From Noviherbaspirillum galbum (GTDB lineage: Bacteria; Pseudomonadota; Gammaproteobacteria; Burkholderiales; Burkholderiaceae_D): a DNA stretch of 64,000 nt. A program made the translations under genes and the position numbers. The stretch lies in the NCBI RefSeq assembly GCF_010974945.1, contig NZ_JAAIVB010000085.1, positions 62,001-126,000 on the forward strand, given 5' to 3'. Below, in pieces: positions 35,660-42,944 of the stretch; positions within the stretch are counted from its first letter, which is position 1; each line of letters begins with the position of its first letter. The notes beneath the pieces were generated by a model that saw only the letters and a program-made list of their open reading frames with translations, had not been told where the DNA came from and searched no databases.

Positions 35660-36046
35660 TCATGGCTTGCTGTCTTGCGAGTCGATACCCGCCAGCGATT
35701 CGCGTCCGCGTTCCGTCAATTCGAAACCTTCCCCCTCTGCATGCGGCGCGATCAATCCCTTCCTGCTGAGGAAGGCCGCGACGTCGCCCTCCAGTTTCGC
35801 GGGGACGACGGTAGCAACGGCACTGGCCGCTACCGTGCGCAAGCCGTCGATGCAACGCTTGACGAACAGTGCCTGCTGTCCCTTCTCGGTCAGCATGAAT
35901 GCGCCATCCTTCCCGCGCGTGACGTATTTCAGGCCGATCAATGCCTTCGCATTTCGGGCAACGCAAGCGCTTGGCCGTTCTCCCTTGCGCGCCTTTCTGA
36001 TCTGCGCAAGCGCTTCGTATCCATCCTTCGTCAAACTATCGTCCAT
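35660..36046 (-). CDS. Hypothetical protein, possibly winged-helix-like
   Basis: This 128-residue protein has a composition typical of a real gene, with two similar segments, F-M-L-T-E-K-G-Q-Q-A-L near residue 50 and F-E-L-T-E-R-G-R-E-S-L near residue 108, that look like the recognition-helix ends of small winged-helix repeats. No strong Shine-Dalgarno site is visible. It is on the same strand as, and 29 bases after, the next small gene. I do not recognise a named family. Confidence 0.55.
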   Translation of the reverse strand: MDDSLTKDGYEALAQIRKARKGERPSACVARNAKALIGLKYVTRGKDGAFMLTEKGQQALFVKRCIDGLRTVAASAVATVVPAKLEGDVAAFLSRKGLIAPHAEGEGFELTERGRESLAGIDSQDSKP

Positions 36047-36075
36047 GGGGTTTTCTGCTGCCTATTGGATTGCGC

Positions 36076-36369
36076 TTACTTTTTGCGCGTGTTGGCCCGT
36101 GATTGTTTCGGCTGCCGCGGTTGTTGAGACGGCTTCTTCTGCTTCAATGCCGCTGCGGTCCGCGCCTGCTGGATTTGCTGGTACATCGTCTTCGCGTCCT
36201 GTACCGCACGCTCCTGCGTACGCATCGCCGGAATGTCATCGTGCAAGGTAAAGAAGTCCGCTGCCTGCGCGCGCATCACCTGCTTGATGGCCGCTTCCTC
36301 GCTCACGTCGTACATCTCGGTAATGAGCGTGGTTACTTCATCGAGGTATGCTTCGTAGGTCATTGCCAT
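36076..36369 (-). CDS. Hypothetical small protein with basic tail
   Basis: This 97-residue protein has an acidic, helical N-terminal two thirds (Y-E-A-Y-L-D-E-V-T-T-L-I-T-E-M-Y) and a highly basic, Gln/Lys-rich tail from about residue 75. A TTAGG lies about nine bases before the ATG. A second in-frame ATG two codons later is possible. The family is not recognised. It may form an operon with the gene at 35660. Confidence 0.55.
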   Translation of the reverse strand: MAMTYEAYLDEVTTLITEMYDVSEEAAIKQVMRAQAADFFTLHDDIPAMRTQERAVQDAKTMYQQIQQARTAAALKQKKPSQQPRQPKQSRANTRKK

Positions 36370-36375
36370 AAAATT

Positions 36376-36522
36376 TTACCTAAGCGGCTCCGAGGAATTG
36401 CCGCGTTTCGGGATTCCCTCGCGGTAATCATGTCCCGCGTCCATCAGCCGCCGGAAGCCGTTGATTGCTTCCAGGAGCATCAGTTCTCGTTTCGTGGTGT
36501 TGGGAGGGTCAAAAGTGTGCAT
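36376..36522 (-). CDS. Doubtful 48-residue ORF downstream of apbE
   Basis: From the ATG at 36520-36522 the frame encodes 48 residues with a plausible helical segment (K-R-E-L-M-L-L-E-A-I-N-G-F-R-R-L). A longer version starting with TTG at 36582 is less likely. There is no clear Shine-Dalgarno site, so it may be non-coding. It lies between apbE and the small genes further left, on the same strand. Confidence 0.25.
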   Translation of the reverse strand: MHTFDPPNTTKRELMLLEAINGFRRLMDAGHDYREGIPKRGNSSEPLR

Positions 36523-36588
36523 TCTAGCGGAATTGCCAGCATGTTTAGTACCAGTGCCCAAGTTGTGCGAACCGTGGCGCAAGGCAGC

Positions 36589-37551
36589 TCAGTCGAAATG
36601 ACGCATGTCGTGCGTCGGGATTACTTTGCCGCCCCGCGGCTGATGCCGCAGATGAACGTTCCCTGATTGGTCGATCGCGAGAAAAGCCAGGCCGGATTCG
36701 TGCAGGAAGGAAAGACCGGCATCCCCCTTGAGCATTGCAATCGTACTGTGGCTGCCGGCGACGGTGACGAGGGGAGCCAGCACGCTCACCGATCTCAATC
36801 CTTCCACCGGTTGCCCGGTGCGCGGATCCAGGATGTGGCAATAGCGCCGGCCGTTGCATTCGAAGAACCGCTCGTAGTCGCCGCTGGTGGCGAGCGCACC
36901 GCTTTCGAGCGAAATGGAGGCAATGGTCTCACCCGCGTTGCGAGGGGACTGGATGCCGATGGACCACGCGCTGCCGTCCGGACGAGGGCCGACGGCACGC
37001 ATGTCGCCGCCGAGATTGACATAGCCGTGCCTGACCCCTTGCATCGCGAGAATGGCGGCGGCCCGGTCGACGGCGTATTCCTTGCCGAATCCGCCAAGGT
37101 CGATTTCCATCCCGGCACGGGGCAGCCGAATGCGCCGCAACGGCGCGCTGGCGCGCCAATCCAGCATTTGCCAGCCGATGAGTGGCAATATCGACTGCAA
37201 GACCTCCGGCGCGGGCAATTCGGGGACACGAAAATTCCATGCCCGGCGCAGAACACCCGAGGTGATGTCGAACAAACCGTCGCTGGCGCGAAACAGTTCA
37301 TCGGCATAGGTGAACAGCGCGAGGCTTTCTTCATCGAGATCGACCCATTCCTTCCCGGCTGCGGCATTGATGCGCCCCACCACGCTGTCTTGGCGGTAAC
37401 GCGAATACTTGCACTCGATGCGGGTCACTTCATCGATCGCTTGCCGAGCCATCAGCCGCGCGCGGGCCTTGTCGCCGGCGGCAAGGCAGATCTCGCACGG
37501 ACTTGCCATCGCTGTGAAGCGGATGCTGAATACCGGTGGGGCGCCTGGCAT
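36589..37551 (-). CDS. apbE: ApbE-like FAD:protein FMN transferase without export signal
   Basis: This 320-residue ApbE-fold protein has the family start F-T-A-M-A-S-P-C-E, the flavin-site segment D-L-G-G-F-G-K-E-Y-A-V-D near residues 151-162, G-Y-V-N-L-G-G-D near 177-184 and H-I-L-D-P-R-T-G near 239-246. ApbE attaches FMN covalently to exported redox proteins. Two oddities are visible. There is no signal peptide or lipobox, and the usual metal-binding A-D-A-x-x-T segment reads A-G-S-H-S-T (265-270), losing the aspartate. It is the last gene of the cytochrome c/TlpA/DUF4266/DUF3570 operon, 21 bases after DUF3570. Confidence 0.85.
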   Translation of the reverse strand: MPGAPPVFSIRFTAMASPCEICLAAGDKARARLMARQAIDEVTRIECKYSRYRQDSVVGRINAAAGKEWVDLDEESLALFTYADELFRASDGLFDITSGVLRRAWNFRVPELPAPEVLQSILPLIGWQMLDWRASAPLRRIRLPRAGMEIDLGGFGKEYAVDRAAAILAMQGVRHGYVNLGGDMRAVGPRPDGSAWSIGIQSPRNAGETIASISLESGALATSGDYERFFECNGRRYCHILDPRTGQPVEGLRSVSVLAPLVTVAGSHSTIAMLKGDAGLSFLHESGLAFLAIDQSGNVHLRHQPRGGKVIPTHDMRHFD

Positions 37552-37572
37552 ATGGAAGGTATTCCGTCGCGG

Positions 37573-38790
37573 TCAGAACTGCCTGGTGATGCCGACGCTG
37601 ATCATCTGCGCGCGCAATGTCGCGAGGCCAGGTCCGCCGTTTCCCGACAAGGCCCAGCCGCTGCGCTGCTCGTAGAATCCCAGCTGCATCCTTACGCTGG
37701 CATCGCGGCCGATCCGCTTCTCCACCTTCATCGCCAGGGTGGCCGCGCCGAAAGCGGACAGGCGGTAATCCTCGGAGACGTTCGCGCCGCCTGAAGGGTC
37801 GTAGCCGGCGGGAACGGGTTCACCGAGGACCGGCGAATAAACGGGGCCGACATAGAACGAGGCGGCAGTCTGCGAATACAGGCGCAGCGAAGGCGTGAGC
37901 GTCCAGTCACTGGGCAGTGGCTGCACGTACTCCGCGCTCAGGGTATGGGCGCGGATGCCGAAACTGTCCGAATAGTAGCGGTAGCCGAGCCGGCTCGTGC
38001 CATCGTCCGCGTCGAGATGGTGGTTCCAGCGCAGCAGCAAGATGTTCGCGCTTCGCGAGTCGGGCCGCTTGTCGAAAACCTTGTAGGGATCGTTCAGGTA
38101 GCCGTGCTGGACGACGTGCGAGATATCGGCCTGGATGAGGTCGCGCTGGGTCAGCACCCGGGTGATTCCTGCCTTGAGTTCAAGCACATGCTTCTTGGCA
38201 TCGGTCACGAGTCCGTTGACGGGATTGATGACATCATTGGCCACGCCGATGCCGGCATTGAAGACGGTGTTCTTGTCTTCGGTGGAACGGGTAAGGTCGA
38301 GCGAATAGGCGCGCGACTGGTAATCGTTTTCGCCGGAATGCGCGAACCCGGCGCTGACGGTGGAGTCCGGAAAATAGCGGGTCACCGAAAATGCCTGGGC
38401 AGTGCGCCGGTCGCTCATCGTGGATGCGCCGGAGATCGCGGAGTGGTAGCGCGGCGTGGCGCCGGAGATGCTGTCGGAAGTAAGCGACCCTTCGATCGCC
38501 CACATGCCGGCGATCGGCGCCAGCACGCGGATCGAGGGCGTATGGACGTTCACGCGGTCGAGGCCTGGCTGGCGGTCGCGGTAGTCGAGGTAATTGAGCT
38601 CGACCTGGCCGCGCTCGGGAGCGGACTCCGCATGCGCCGCGCCTATCATGCCTGGCAATGCCAGCGCGGCCATGAGCAGGGCGCTGCCCGAGAAGCCCGC
38701 CGCCGGCGCACATGCATCTTCCGTTTTGTCCGGGGCTTGTTCCCGCAACGGCCACGCGGCGCTTGTTGGGGTCAATTGCGTCAGTTGCAT
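37573..38790 (-). CDS. DUF3570 outer-membrane beta-barrel-like protein
   Basis: This 405-residue exported protein has a long n-region and a hydrophobic signal (about residues 33-54, cleavage after A-H-A), then many amphipathic beta strands and a terminal phenylalanine, typical of an outer-membrane barrel. Near residues 106-126 it has two short S-G-A-T and S-G-A-S-T motifs, reminiscent of but not strictly matching ApbE flavinylation sites. The start overlaps the end of the DUF4266 gene by 10 bases. DUF3570 has no established function. Its neighbours suggest it is part of a redox- or metal-linked envelope module. Confidence 0.85.
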   Translation of the reverse strand: MQLTQLTPTSAAWPLREQAPDKTEDACAPAAGFSGSALLMAALALPGMIGAAHAESAPERGQVELNYLDYRDRQPGLDRVNVHTPSIRVLAPIAGMWAIEGSLTSDSISGATPRYHSAISGASTMSDRRTAQAFSVTRYFPDSTVSAGFAHSGENDYQSRAYSLDLTRSTEDKNTVFNAGIGVANDVINPVNGLVTDAKKHVLELKAGITRVLTQRDLIQADISHVVQHGYLNDPYKVFDKRPDSRSANILLLRWNHHLDADDGTSRLGYRYYSDSFGIRAHTLSAEYVQPLPSDWTLTPSLRLYSQTAASFYVGPVYSPVLGEPVPAGYDPSGGANVSEDYRLSAFGAATLAMKVEKRIGRDASVRMQLGFYEQRSGWALSGNGGPGLATLRAQMISVGITRQF

Positions 38791-39014
38791 CCGCAGCCCC
38801 CACCACCGACCCTGCCGCCGCCAGAAGCCGCCTCGCGGCTGTCATACACATGATCGAGGGATCGTGCACCAAGGACATCGCCGCCTTCCATCGTCATTTC
38901 CTCCCTGGCCAATGTTCCTTTCTGCCACGGCTGGACGGGTTCGATCGGACGGCAGGACACCAGTAAGCCCAGGCCAGCCAGCACCAAGATCGTCTGCGGC
39001 GGCGGGAGCATCAT
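38781..39014 (-). CDS. DUF4266 small lipoprotein with Gly/Cys C-terminus
   Basis: This 77-residue lipoprotein (lipobox L-L-V-S-C, C21) carries the DUF4266 segment V-x-P-W-Q-K-G-x-L-A-R-E-E-M and ends in G-G-G-G-C-G-C-N. From memory, the glycine-rich tail with a C-G-C pair is a conserved feature of the family and looks like a metal-binding or modification site. The ATG overlaps the tlpA stop (39011-39014), and the 3' end overlaps the DUF3570 start, so all three are translated together. Confidence 0.88.
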   Translation of the reverse strand: MMLPPPQTILVLAGLGLLVSCRPIEPVQPWQKGTLAREEMTMEGGDVLGARSLDHVYDSREAASGGGRVGGGGCGCN

Positions 39015-39556
39015 TTGCTCCCGTCCGTGTCCGGCAGGTGGCGTCGAAACAGTTCTTCCATCTCGGTTTTATCCGCGTCGCTGAATCCGGCATGCATCGC
39101 CATGACCTTGCCGTCCGGGCTGATCAGCACGCTGGTGGGCATGCCCTTGATGCCGTAGGCTGCCGCCACCTTCCCCGCGGGGTCGAAGCCGATCGTGAAC
39201 TGCGCGGGCACGTCCGACATGAAGGCAAGCGCGGCGTCCCGCCTGGCATCGACGTTGAGCGCAAGGATCCGCAAGCCTCTCGCGCCATAGCGCGCCTGCA
39301 TCTGGCTCATCCATGGGAAGGAACGGCGGCACGGCCCGCACCACGAAGCCCAGAAATCGAGATAGACCAGCTTGCCGCGAAAGTCCGCCAGCCTGACCTG
39401 TCCGCCAGATCCCGGCACGTCGAAGGGCGCGGCCATGGATCCTGGCTCAGCGGCTGAAGCCGGCGCGAAGACCCCTCCGGCCAACCCCGCCAGCAGCGCG
39501 GTTCGGAGGCATCGCCGGAGGCTGAGGCATGTGTCTCCCGGCTTATTCATTGACAT
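39011..39556 (-). CDS. TlpA-like periplasmic thioredoxin
   Basis: This 181-residue thiol-disulfide protein has a signal segment (about residues 15-36, cleavage near A-S-A-A) and the redox motif W-C-G-P-C (C73, C76), followed by the cis-proline loop K-G-M-P-T-S. It probably keeps cysteines of an envelope partner reduced, plausibly those of the cytochrome haem site or the C-G-C tail of the DUF4266 protein. The start at 39556 overlaps the cytochrome gene by 14 bases; an ATG at 39550 is possible and the longer frame is rejected. Confidence 0.85.
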   Translation of the reverse strand: MSMNKPGDTCLSLRRCLRTALLAGLAGGVFAPASAAEPGSMAAPFDVPGSGGQVRLADFRGKLVYLDFWASWCGPCRRSFPWMSQMQARYGARGLRILALNVDARRDAALAFMSDVPAQFTIGFDPAGKVAAAYGIKGMPTSVLISPDGKVMAMHAGFSDADKTEMEELFRRHLPDTDGSK

Positions 39557-40022
39557 TGGCTCCCTGCGCGAACCACTGGGCGAAGGCGGCGCGTTCCGCA
39601 TCGGTCATGCCGGTGGCGTTATCAAGCGGCATCGTTCGCGACTGGATCGCCGAATTCATCAATACGGCAAAGCTGCTGATTTGCGCCGGCGTGTCAAATG
39701 CGAGGCCGCTCGCGTTGAAGCCCGTCCGGTTGCCGCTGACGGCGGAGTGGCAAAGCAGGCAGCGCGCCTGGATGATGGTGTTGACCTCCGCGAAACGGAC
39801 CGCTGGCGCTGGCGTGGGCACAGGTGAGGGTGCAGCTGGCGCCGGTGCGGGAGCGGGCGCCGCTGGTTCAGGTGCTGGTACCGGAGCAGGCGCAGGAACC
39901 GAATCGGGTACCGTCGCTGCCGCGACCGGCGCCGAATCGCCGCCGCCGCCGCATCCTCCAAGCATTGCGGATATCACGATGGCCGATACTCCCAGCGTGG
40001 CTTCGATCCGGAAAATGCGCAT
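39543..40022 (-). CDS. Cytochrome c-type lipoprotein with Pro/Ala linker
   Basis: This 159-residue protein has a lipobox M-L-G-G-C (C24), a long Pro-Ala-rich linker (about residues 32-75) and a compact haem c domain with C-L-L-C-H (88-92) and a likely axial methionine in R-T-M-P-L (M131). AAGGAGG lies seven bases before the ATG. It is the first gene of the five-gene operon driven by the ECF-type promoter at 40106-40140. The architecture suits a tethered electron carrier at the inner or outer membrane. Confidence 0.85.
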   Translation of the reverse strand: MRIFRIEATLGVSAIVISAMLGGCGGGGDSAPVAAATVPDSVPAPAPVPAPEPAAPAPAPAPAAPSPVPTPAPAVRFAEVNTIIQARCLLCHSAVSGNRTGFNASGLAFDTPAQISSFAVLMNSAIQSRTMPLDNATGMTDAERAAFAQWFAQGANVNE

Positions 40023-40105
40023 GGCAGTCCTCCTTGGGCAGGTGTCTCGTCGGGTTCTGCGGAGGCGCGCCTGGGAAAGGCTGACTTCTCAGGCGCGCAT
40101 GCATG

Positions 40106-40140
40106 CTGCGTATATCCTGTGCCAGCGGTGCGAGGTTCAA
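40106..40140 (-). promoter_or_regulatory. ECF-type promoter of the cytochrome c/TlpA/DUF4266/DUF3570/ApbE operon
   Basis: On the minus strand the -35 is TTGAACC (40140-40134) and the -10 is GGATATACGCAG (40117-40106), with 16 bases between. The same two boxes with the same spacing precede the ECF sigma gene and, with minor changes, the CHRD lipoprotein gene. Transcription would start near 40100, giving a leader of about 80 bases. Confidence 0.8.
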
Positions 40141-40349
40141 ACCTCGTCCACGTCTCCGATACATCGCGGTTTTCCGCCAGAGGTTTGCCGGGTGCATGCC
40201 GCCGGTTACGGCTTGCCTCAAATAATCGCGCAACGTTGGTTTGATGAAAAGCAAACACGATCTGCCGCCCGCGGCCAAAGATGAATGAGTGGCAATGGCG
40301 GTGCAATGGGATTGAAGGCCGGCATCATCGCTTGCCGCGGCGACCCGGA

Positions 40350-40384
40350 TTGAACCGATCGCAGGGTGAAGGGGATATACGCAG
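40350..40384 (+). promoter_or_regulatory. ECF-type promoter of the sigma factor operon
   Basis: TTGAACC (40350-40356), 16 bases, then GGATATACGCAG (40373-40384). It matches the leftward promoter exactly in both boxes and in spacing. Transcription would start near 40390, which excludes the GTG at 40366 as the sigma gene start and supports the ATG at 40420. It implies that the sigma factor activates its own operon. Confidence 0.8.
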
Positions 40385-40419
40385 GTAATCTGACCTTGGG
40401 GATCCCATTGGGCAGCAGT

Positions 40420-40998
40420 ATGGACATGCGTGCGGTCCGAACCGCGGAGTCGGACCCGAACGAGGCCAGGCTGGTGGCGGAAGTCGCCGGCAGGGACAGG
40501 CGCGCGTTCGAAAGCCTGTACCGGCTGTATTTCGGCCGCCTGGCGCGTTTCCTGGACCCGAAGCTACACCACGCAGCCTCGGTCGAGGAAGTGATCAACG
40601 AAACCATGCTCCTGGTGTGGAACAAGGCAGGCAGTTTCGACGGCAGTTCCAAAGTCTCCACCTGGATCTTCGGCATTGCATACCGGCGCGCGCTCAAGGC
40701 TCTGGCCAGACTTGACCTGCCGGTGGAACAGGAGGCCGACGACGAGGCGGACGACAACGCGCTCACTCCGGACGCCGCCCTGACCAGGAGCGAACAGCGC
40801 CGTATCGTCGGGCAGGCGATCGATGCCCTGCCGATGGAGCAGCGCACCGTCGTCCACCTGGCGTACTTCCACGACATGGGCTACGACGAGATCGCCAGGA
40901 TCATGGACTGTCCCGCCAATACGGTGAAAACGCGGATGTTCCACGCGCGCCGCCGGCTCAAGCGCTTGCTGGCCGGACTTGAAAGCGAATTGTCATGA
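40420..40998 (+). CDS. ECF-type RNA polymerase sigma factor
   Basis: The 192-residue protein has sigma region 2 (about residues 25-95, with F-E-S-L-Y-R-L-Y, E-E-V-I-N-E-T and S-T-W-I-F-G-I-A-Y-R) and region 4 (about 135-188, with L-P-M-E-Q-R-T-V and Y-D-E-I-A-R-I-M-D-C-P-A-N-T-V-K-T-R). The stop overlaps the anti-sigma start as ATGA. The promoter position rules out the GTG at 40366; a second ATG at 40426 is possible. It most likely recognises TGAACC-N16-GGATATAC. Confidence 0.9.
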   Translation: MDMRAVRTAESDPNEARLVAEVAGRDRRAFESLYRLYFGRLARFLDPKLHHAASVEEVINETMLLVWNKAGSFDGSSKVSTWIFGIAYRRALKALARLDLPVEQEADDEADDNALTPDAALTRSEQRRIVGQAIDALPMEQRTVVHLAYFHDMGYDEIARIMDCPANTVKTRMFHARRRLKRLLAGLESELS

Positions 40999-41645
40999 AG
41001 AGCCAGATCGTCAACTTGAATCTCTCGACGCACCGCACGGTGCAGGAACTGTTGCCCTGGTATGTCAACGGCCAGCTCGCCGGCAGCGAACTTTCCCTTG
41101 TGCATGAGCACCTCCAGACCTGCACCCAGTGCCGAGCCGATGTGGCCTGGCAAGCGCAGTTGCGTGCCATCGAGCCGATGGAAACACCCGTGCCGGACGT
41201 CGATGCAGCCTGGCGTCAGATGCAGCAGCAGCTCGAATCCCGCAGCAAGCCGTGGTGGCGGCGCATTGTCGAACGTCTACCCCTGGGCCTGCCAGCCCCA
41301 ACGCGCATGAACTGGACAGCATGGGCGCTGGCCGGACAAGCCGCGGTCATTCTGGTGCTGGGAACGCTGCTTGCCGCACAACCAAACTCCAGCCATGAAT
41401 TTCGCGCGCTCGGTTCCGGCGTCGAGCGGCAGGGAAACATCCTCGTCATGTTCTCGCCGCAGGCGACGGAGCCGGAATTGCGCAAGGCCTTGCAGGATAG
41501 CGGTGCGCGAATCGCCGATGGACCGACGGCGTCCGGCGCCTACACGCTGGAGGCCCCGGGCCGGCGCGCCGCCGAAGTCGCGGCCGAGCTGCGCGCAAGC
41601 GGCGTGGTCATGCTGGCCGAGCCCTTGGCGAAAGAGGAGCCTTGA
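40995..41645 (+). CDS. Zinc-finger anti-sigma factor, single-span membrane protein
   Basis: The 216-residue protein has an N-terminal zf-HC2 motif, H39-x3-C43-x2-C46, that binds zinc and clamps the sigma factor. One predicted membrane helix (about residues 107-127) and an approximately 90-residue periplasmic domain follow. It overlaps both the sigma gene and the S8 peptidase gene. Release of the sigma factor could occur by thiol oxidation at the zinc site or by proteolysis; sequence does not decide between them. Confidence 0.88.
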   Translation: MKSQIVNLNLSTHRTVQELLPWYVNGQLAGSELSLVHEHLQTCTQCRADVAWQAQLRAIEPMETPVPDVDAAWRQMQQQLESRSKPWWRRIVERLPLGLPAPTRMNWTAWALAGQAAVILVLGTLLAAQPNSSHEFRALGSGVERQGNILVMFSPQATEPELRKALQDSGARIADGPTASGAYTLEAPGRRAAEVAAELRASGVVMLAEPLAKEEP

Positions 41646-42919
41646 TGGGCGGGGCCTTGATGCACCGGATCATTCCCCTTCTGGCCTGCATGCTCCTGGC
41701 CGTTGGAGCGGTTGATGCGGCACCGGCCGCAGTACCGGCTGCACCCCCTGACGCGGAGAGGCCTGCCGAGGTCCTGGTCATGCTGCACCTGCCCGCGCCG
41801 CATTTCCGGCCGGACGCAAGCTACGCGGGAGGGTATGACAACGCCTCCCATGCTGCGCGGCGCCAGATAGCGCAGCAACTCGCCGAGAAGAATGGCCTCG
41901 AACTGACTCGCGACTGGCCCATGCCCGCGCTTGGCCTGGACTGCTACGTGATGCGCGTGCCGGGCGACCATGATCCCGAGGCCATGGCGCGGCAATTGTC
42001 CAGCGATCCCCGCGTCGAATGGGCGCAGGTCATGCATTACTTCGATGGACTGGGGCACAACGATCCCATGTTTCCGGCGCAGCCGGCGGCGCACGCCTGG
42101 CAGCTCGACCGGCTGCACCTGGTGACAACCGGCCGGCAGGTGACGGTGGCGGTGATCGACAGCGGCGTGGATACCGAGCATCCCGACCTGCGCGGCCAGA
42201 TCGCGCACAGCCGAAACTTCATCGAGAACACGACGTATCCCGCCGAGCAGCACGGCACCGCGGTGGCAGGCATCATCGCCGCCGTGGCCGACAACGGCAT
42301 CGGCATCGCCGGCATCGCGCCGCAGGCCCGCCTCCTGGCATTGCGCGCCTGCCGCGAAACCGCCGACAGGGCAACACTGTGCGACAGCCTCAGCCTGGCC
42401 AAGGCGCTGGACTTTGCCATCCAGCACCGGGCGGAGATCATCAACATGAGCCTGAGCGGGCCGTCCGACCGCTTGCTTGGCATGTACGTCGATCTGGCGG
42501 CGTCGCGCGGCATCACGGTGGTGGCCGCCTTCGACGAACGCCGCGATGCTGGAGGCTTTCCGGCGTCCAACCCGTTCGTCTTCGCTACCGCGGCAGAACG
42601 CGATGCGCCCGCCGCTCCCTTCCATGCGCCGGGCCGGGACGTGCCGGCAACGGCACCAGGCGCGCAATGGAAGCTGGTGTCGGGATCGTCCTTCGCCGCG
42701 GCGCATTTGTCCGGCATGGTGGCCCTGGTCCGGCAACTGCGGCCGGCGGTGCCGCAGCAGGAACTTTGGGCAAGGCTGCGGGGCGCCGCCGCCACCCCGG
42801 TCGCCGATGCCGCAAACAGCAGCCGCATGGATGCCTGCGCGGTCATCAGCTGGGCCGGCGGCACCTGTACCTGCTCTTGCGAACCGGCACAGGCAGGCAT
42901 CACGCATGCAGCCTGGTGA
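41645..42919 (+). CDS. S8 (subtilisin-family) serine peptidase, exported
   Basis: This 424-residue exported protein (signal about residues 6-26) has catalytic D172 in V-I-D-S-G-V-D, H203 in H-G-T-A-V-A-G and S349 in G-S-S-F-A-A-A-H. The oxyanion-hole asparagine normally found in A-A-G-N is replaced: the segment reads V-A-A-F-D-E-R-R-D before G-F-P-A-S. The C-terminus has a Cys-rich C-T-C-S-C. The ATG shares a base with the anti-sigma stop (TGATG). It may process the anti-sigma factor or envelope substrates; activity is uncertain because of the missing asparagine. Confidence 0.85.
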   Translation: MGGALMHRIIPLLACMLLAVGAVDAAPAAVPAAPPDAERPAEVLVMLHLPAPHFRPDASYAGGYDNASHAARRQIAQQLAEKNGLELTRDWPMPALGLDCYVMRVPGDHDPEAMARQLSSDPRVEWAQVMHYFDGLGHNDPMFPAQPAAHAWQLDRLHLVTTGRQVTVAVIDSGVDTEHPDLRGQIAHSRNFIENTTYPAEQHGTAVAGIIAAVADNGIGIAGIAPQARLLALRACRETADRATLCDSLSLAKALDFAIQHRAEIINMSLSGPSDRLLGMYVDLAASRGITVVAAFDERRDAGGFPASNPFVFATAAERDAPAAPFHAPGRDVPATAPGAQWKLVSGSSFAAAHLSGMVALVRQLRPAVPQQELWARLRGAAATPVADAANSSRMDACAVISWAGGTCTCSCEPAQAGITHAAW

Positions 42920-42944
42920 CGCCTTGCAGCGGTGCGCCACGGCA

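Larger units (their letters stand above)
40023..40419. promoter_or_regulatory. Divergent promoter region of the ECF regulon
   Basis: This 397-base gap between the cytochrome and sigma-factor genes contains two oppositely oriented copies of the same ECF-type promoter, listed separately, and no gene. A CGAGGTT-CA-AACCTCG palindrome (40131-40146) overlaps the -35 of the leftward promoter and could bind a second regulator. Confidence 0.75.

Noticed and set aside
40131-40146. tRNA T-arm-like sequence GAGGTTCAAACCTC
   Set aside because: It looks like a T-arm, but no acceptor, D or anticodon arm can be folded around it. It is a palindrome overlapping the -35 of an ECF promoter.
40366-40419. GTG start at 40366 for the ECF sigma factor
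   Set aside because: The GTG lies between the -35 and -10 boxes of the gene's own promoter, upstream of the expected transcription start, so the ATG at 40420 is used.
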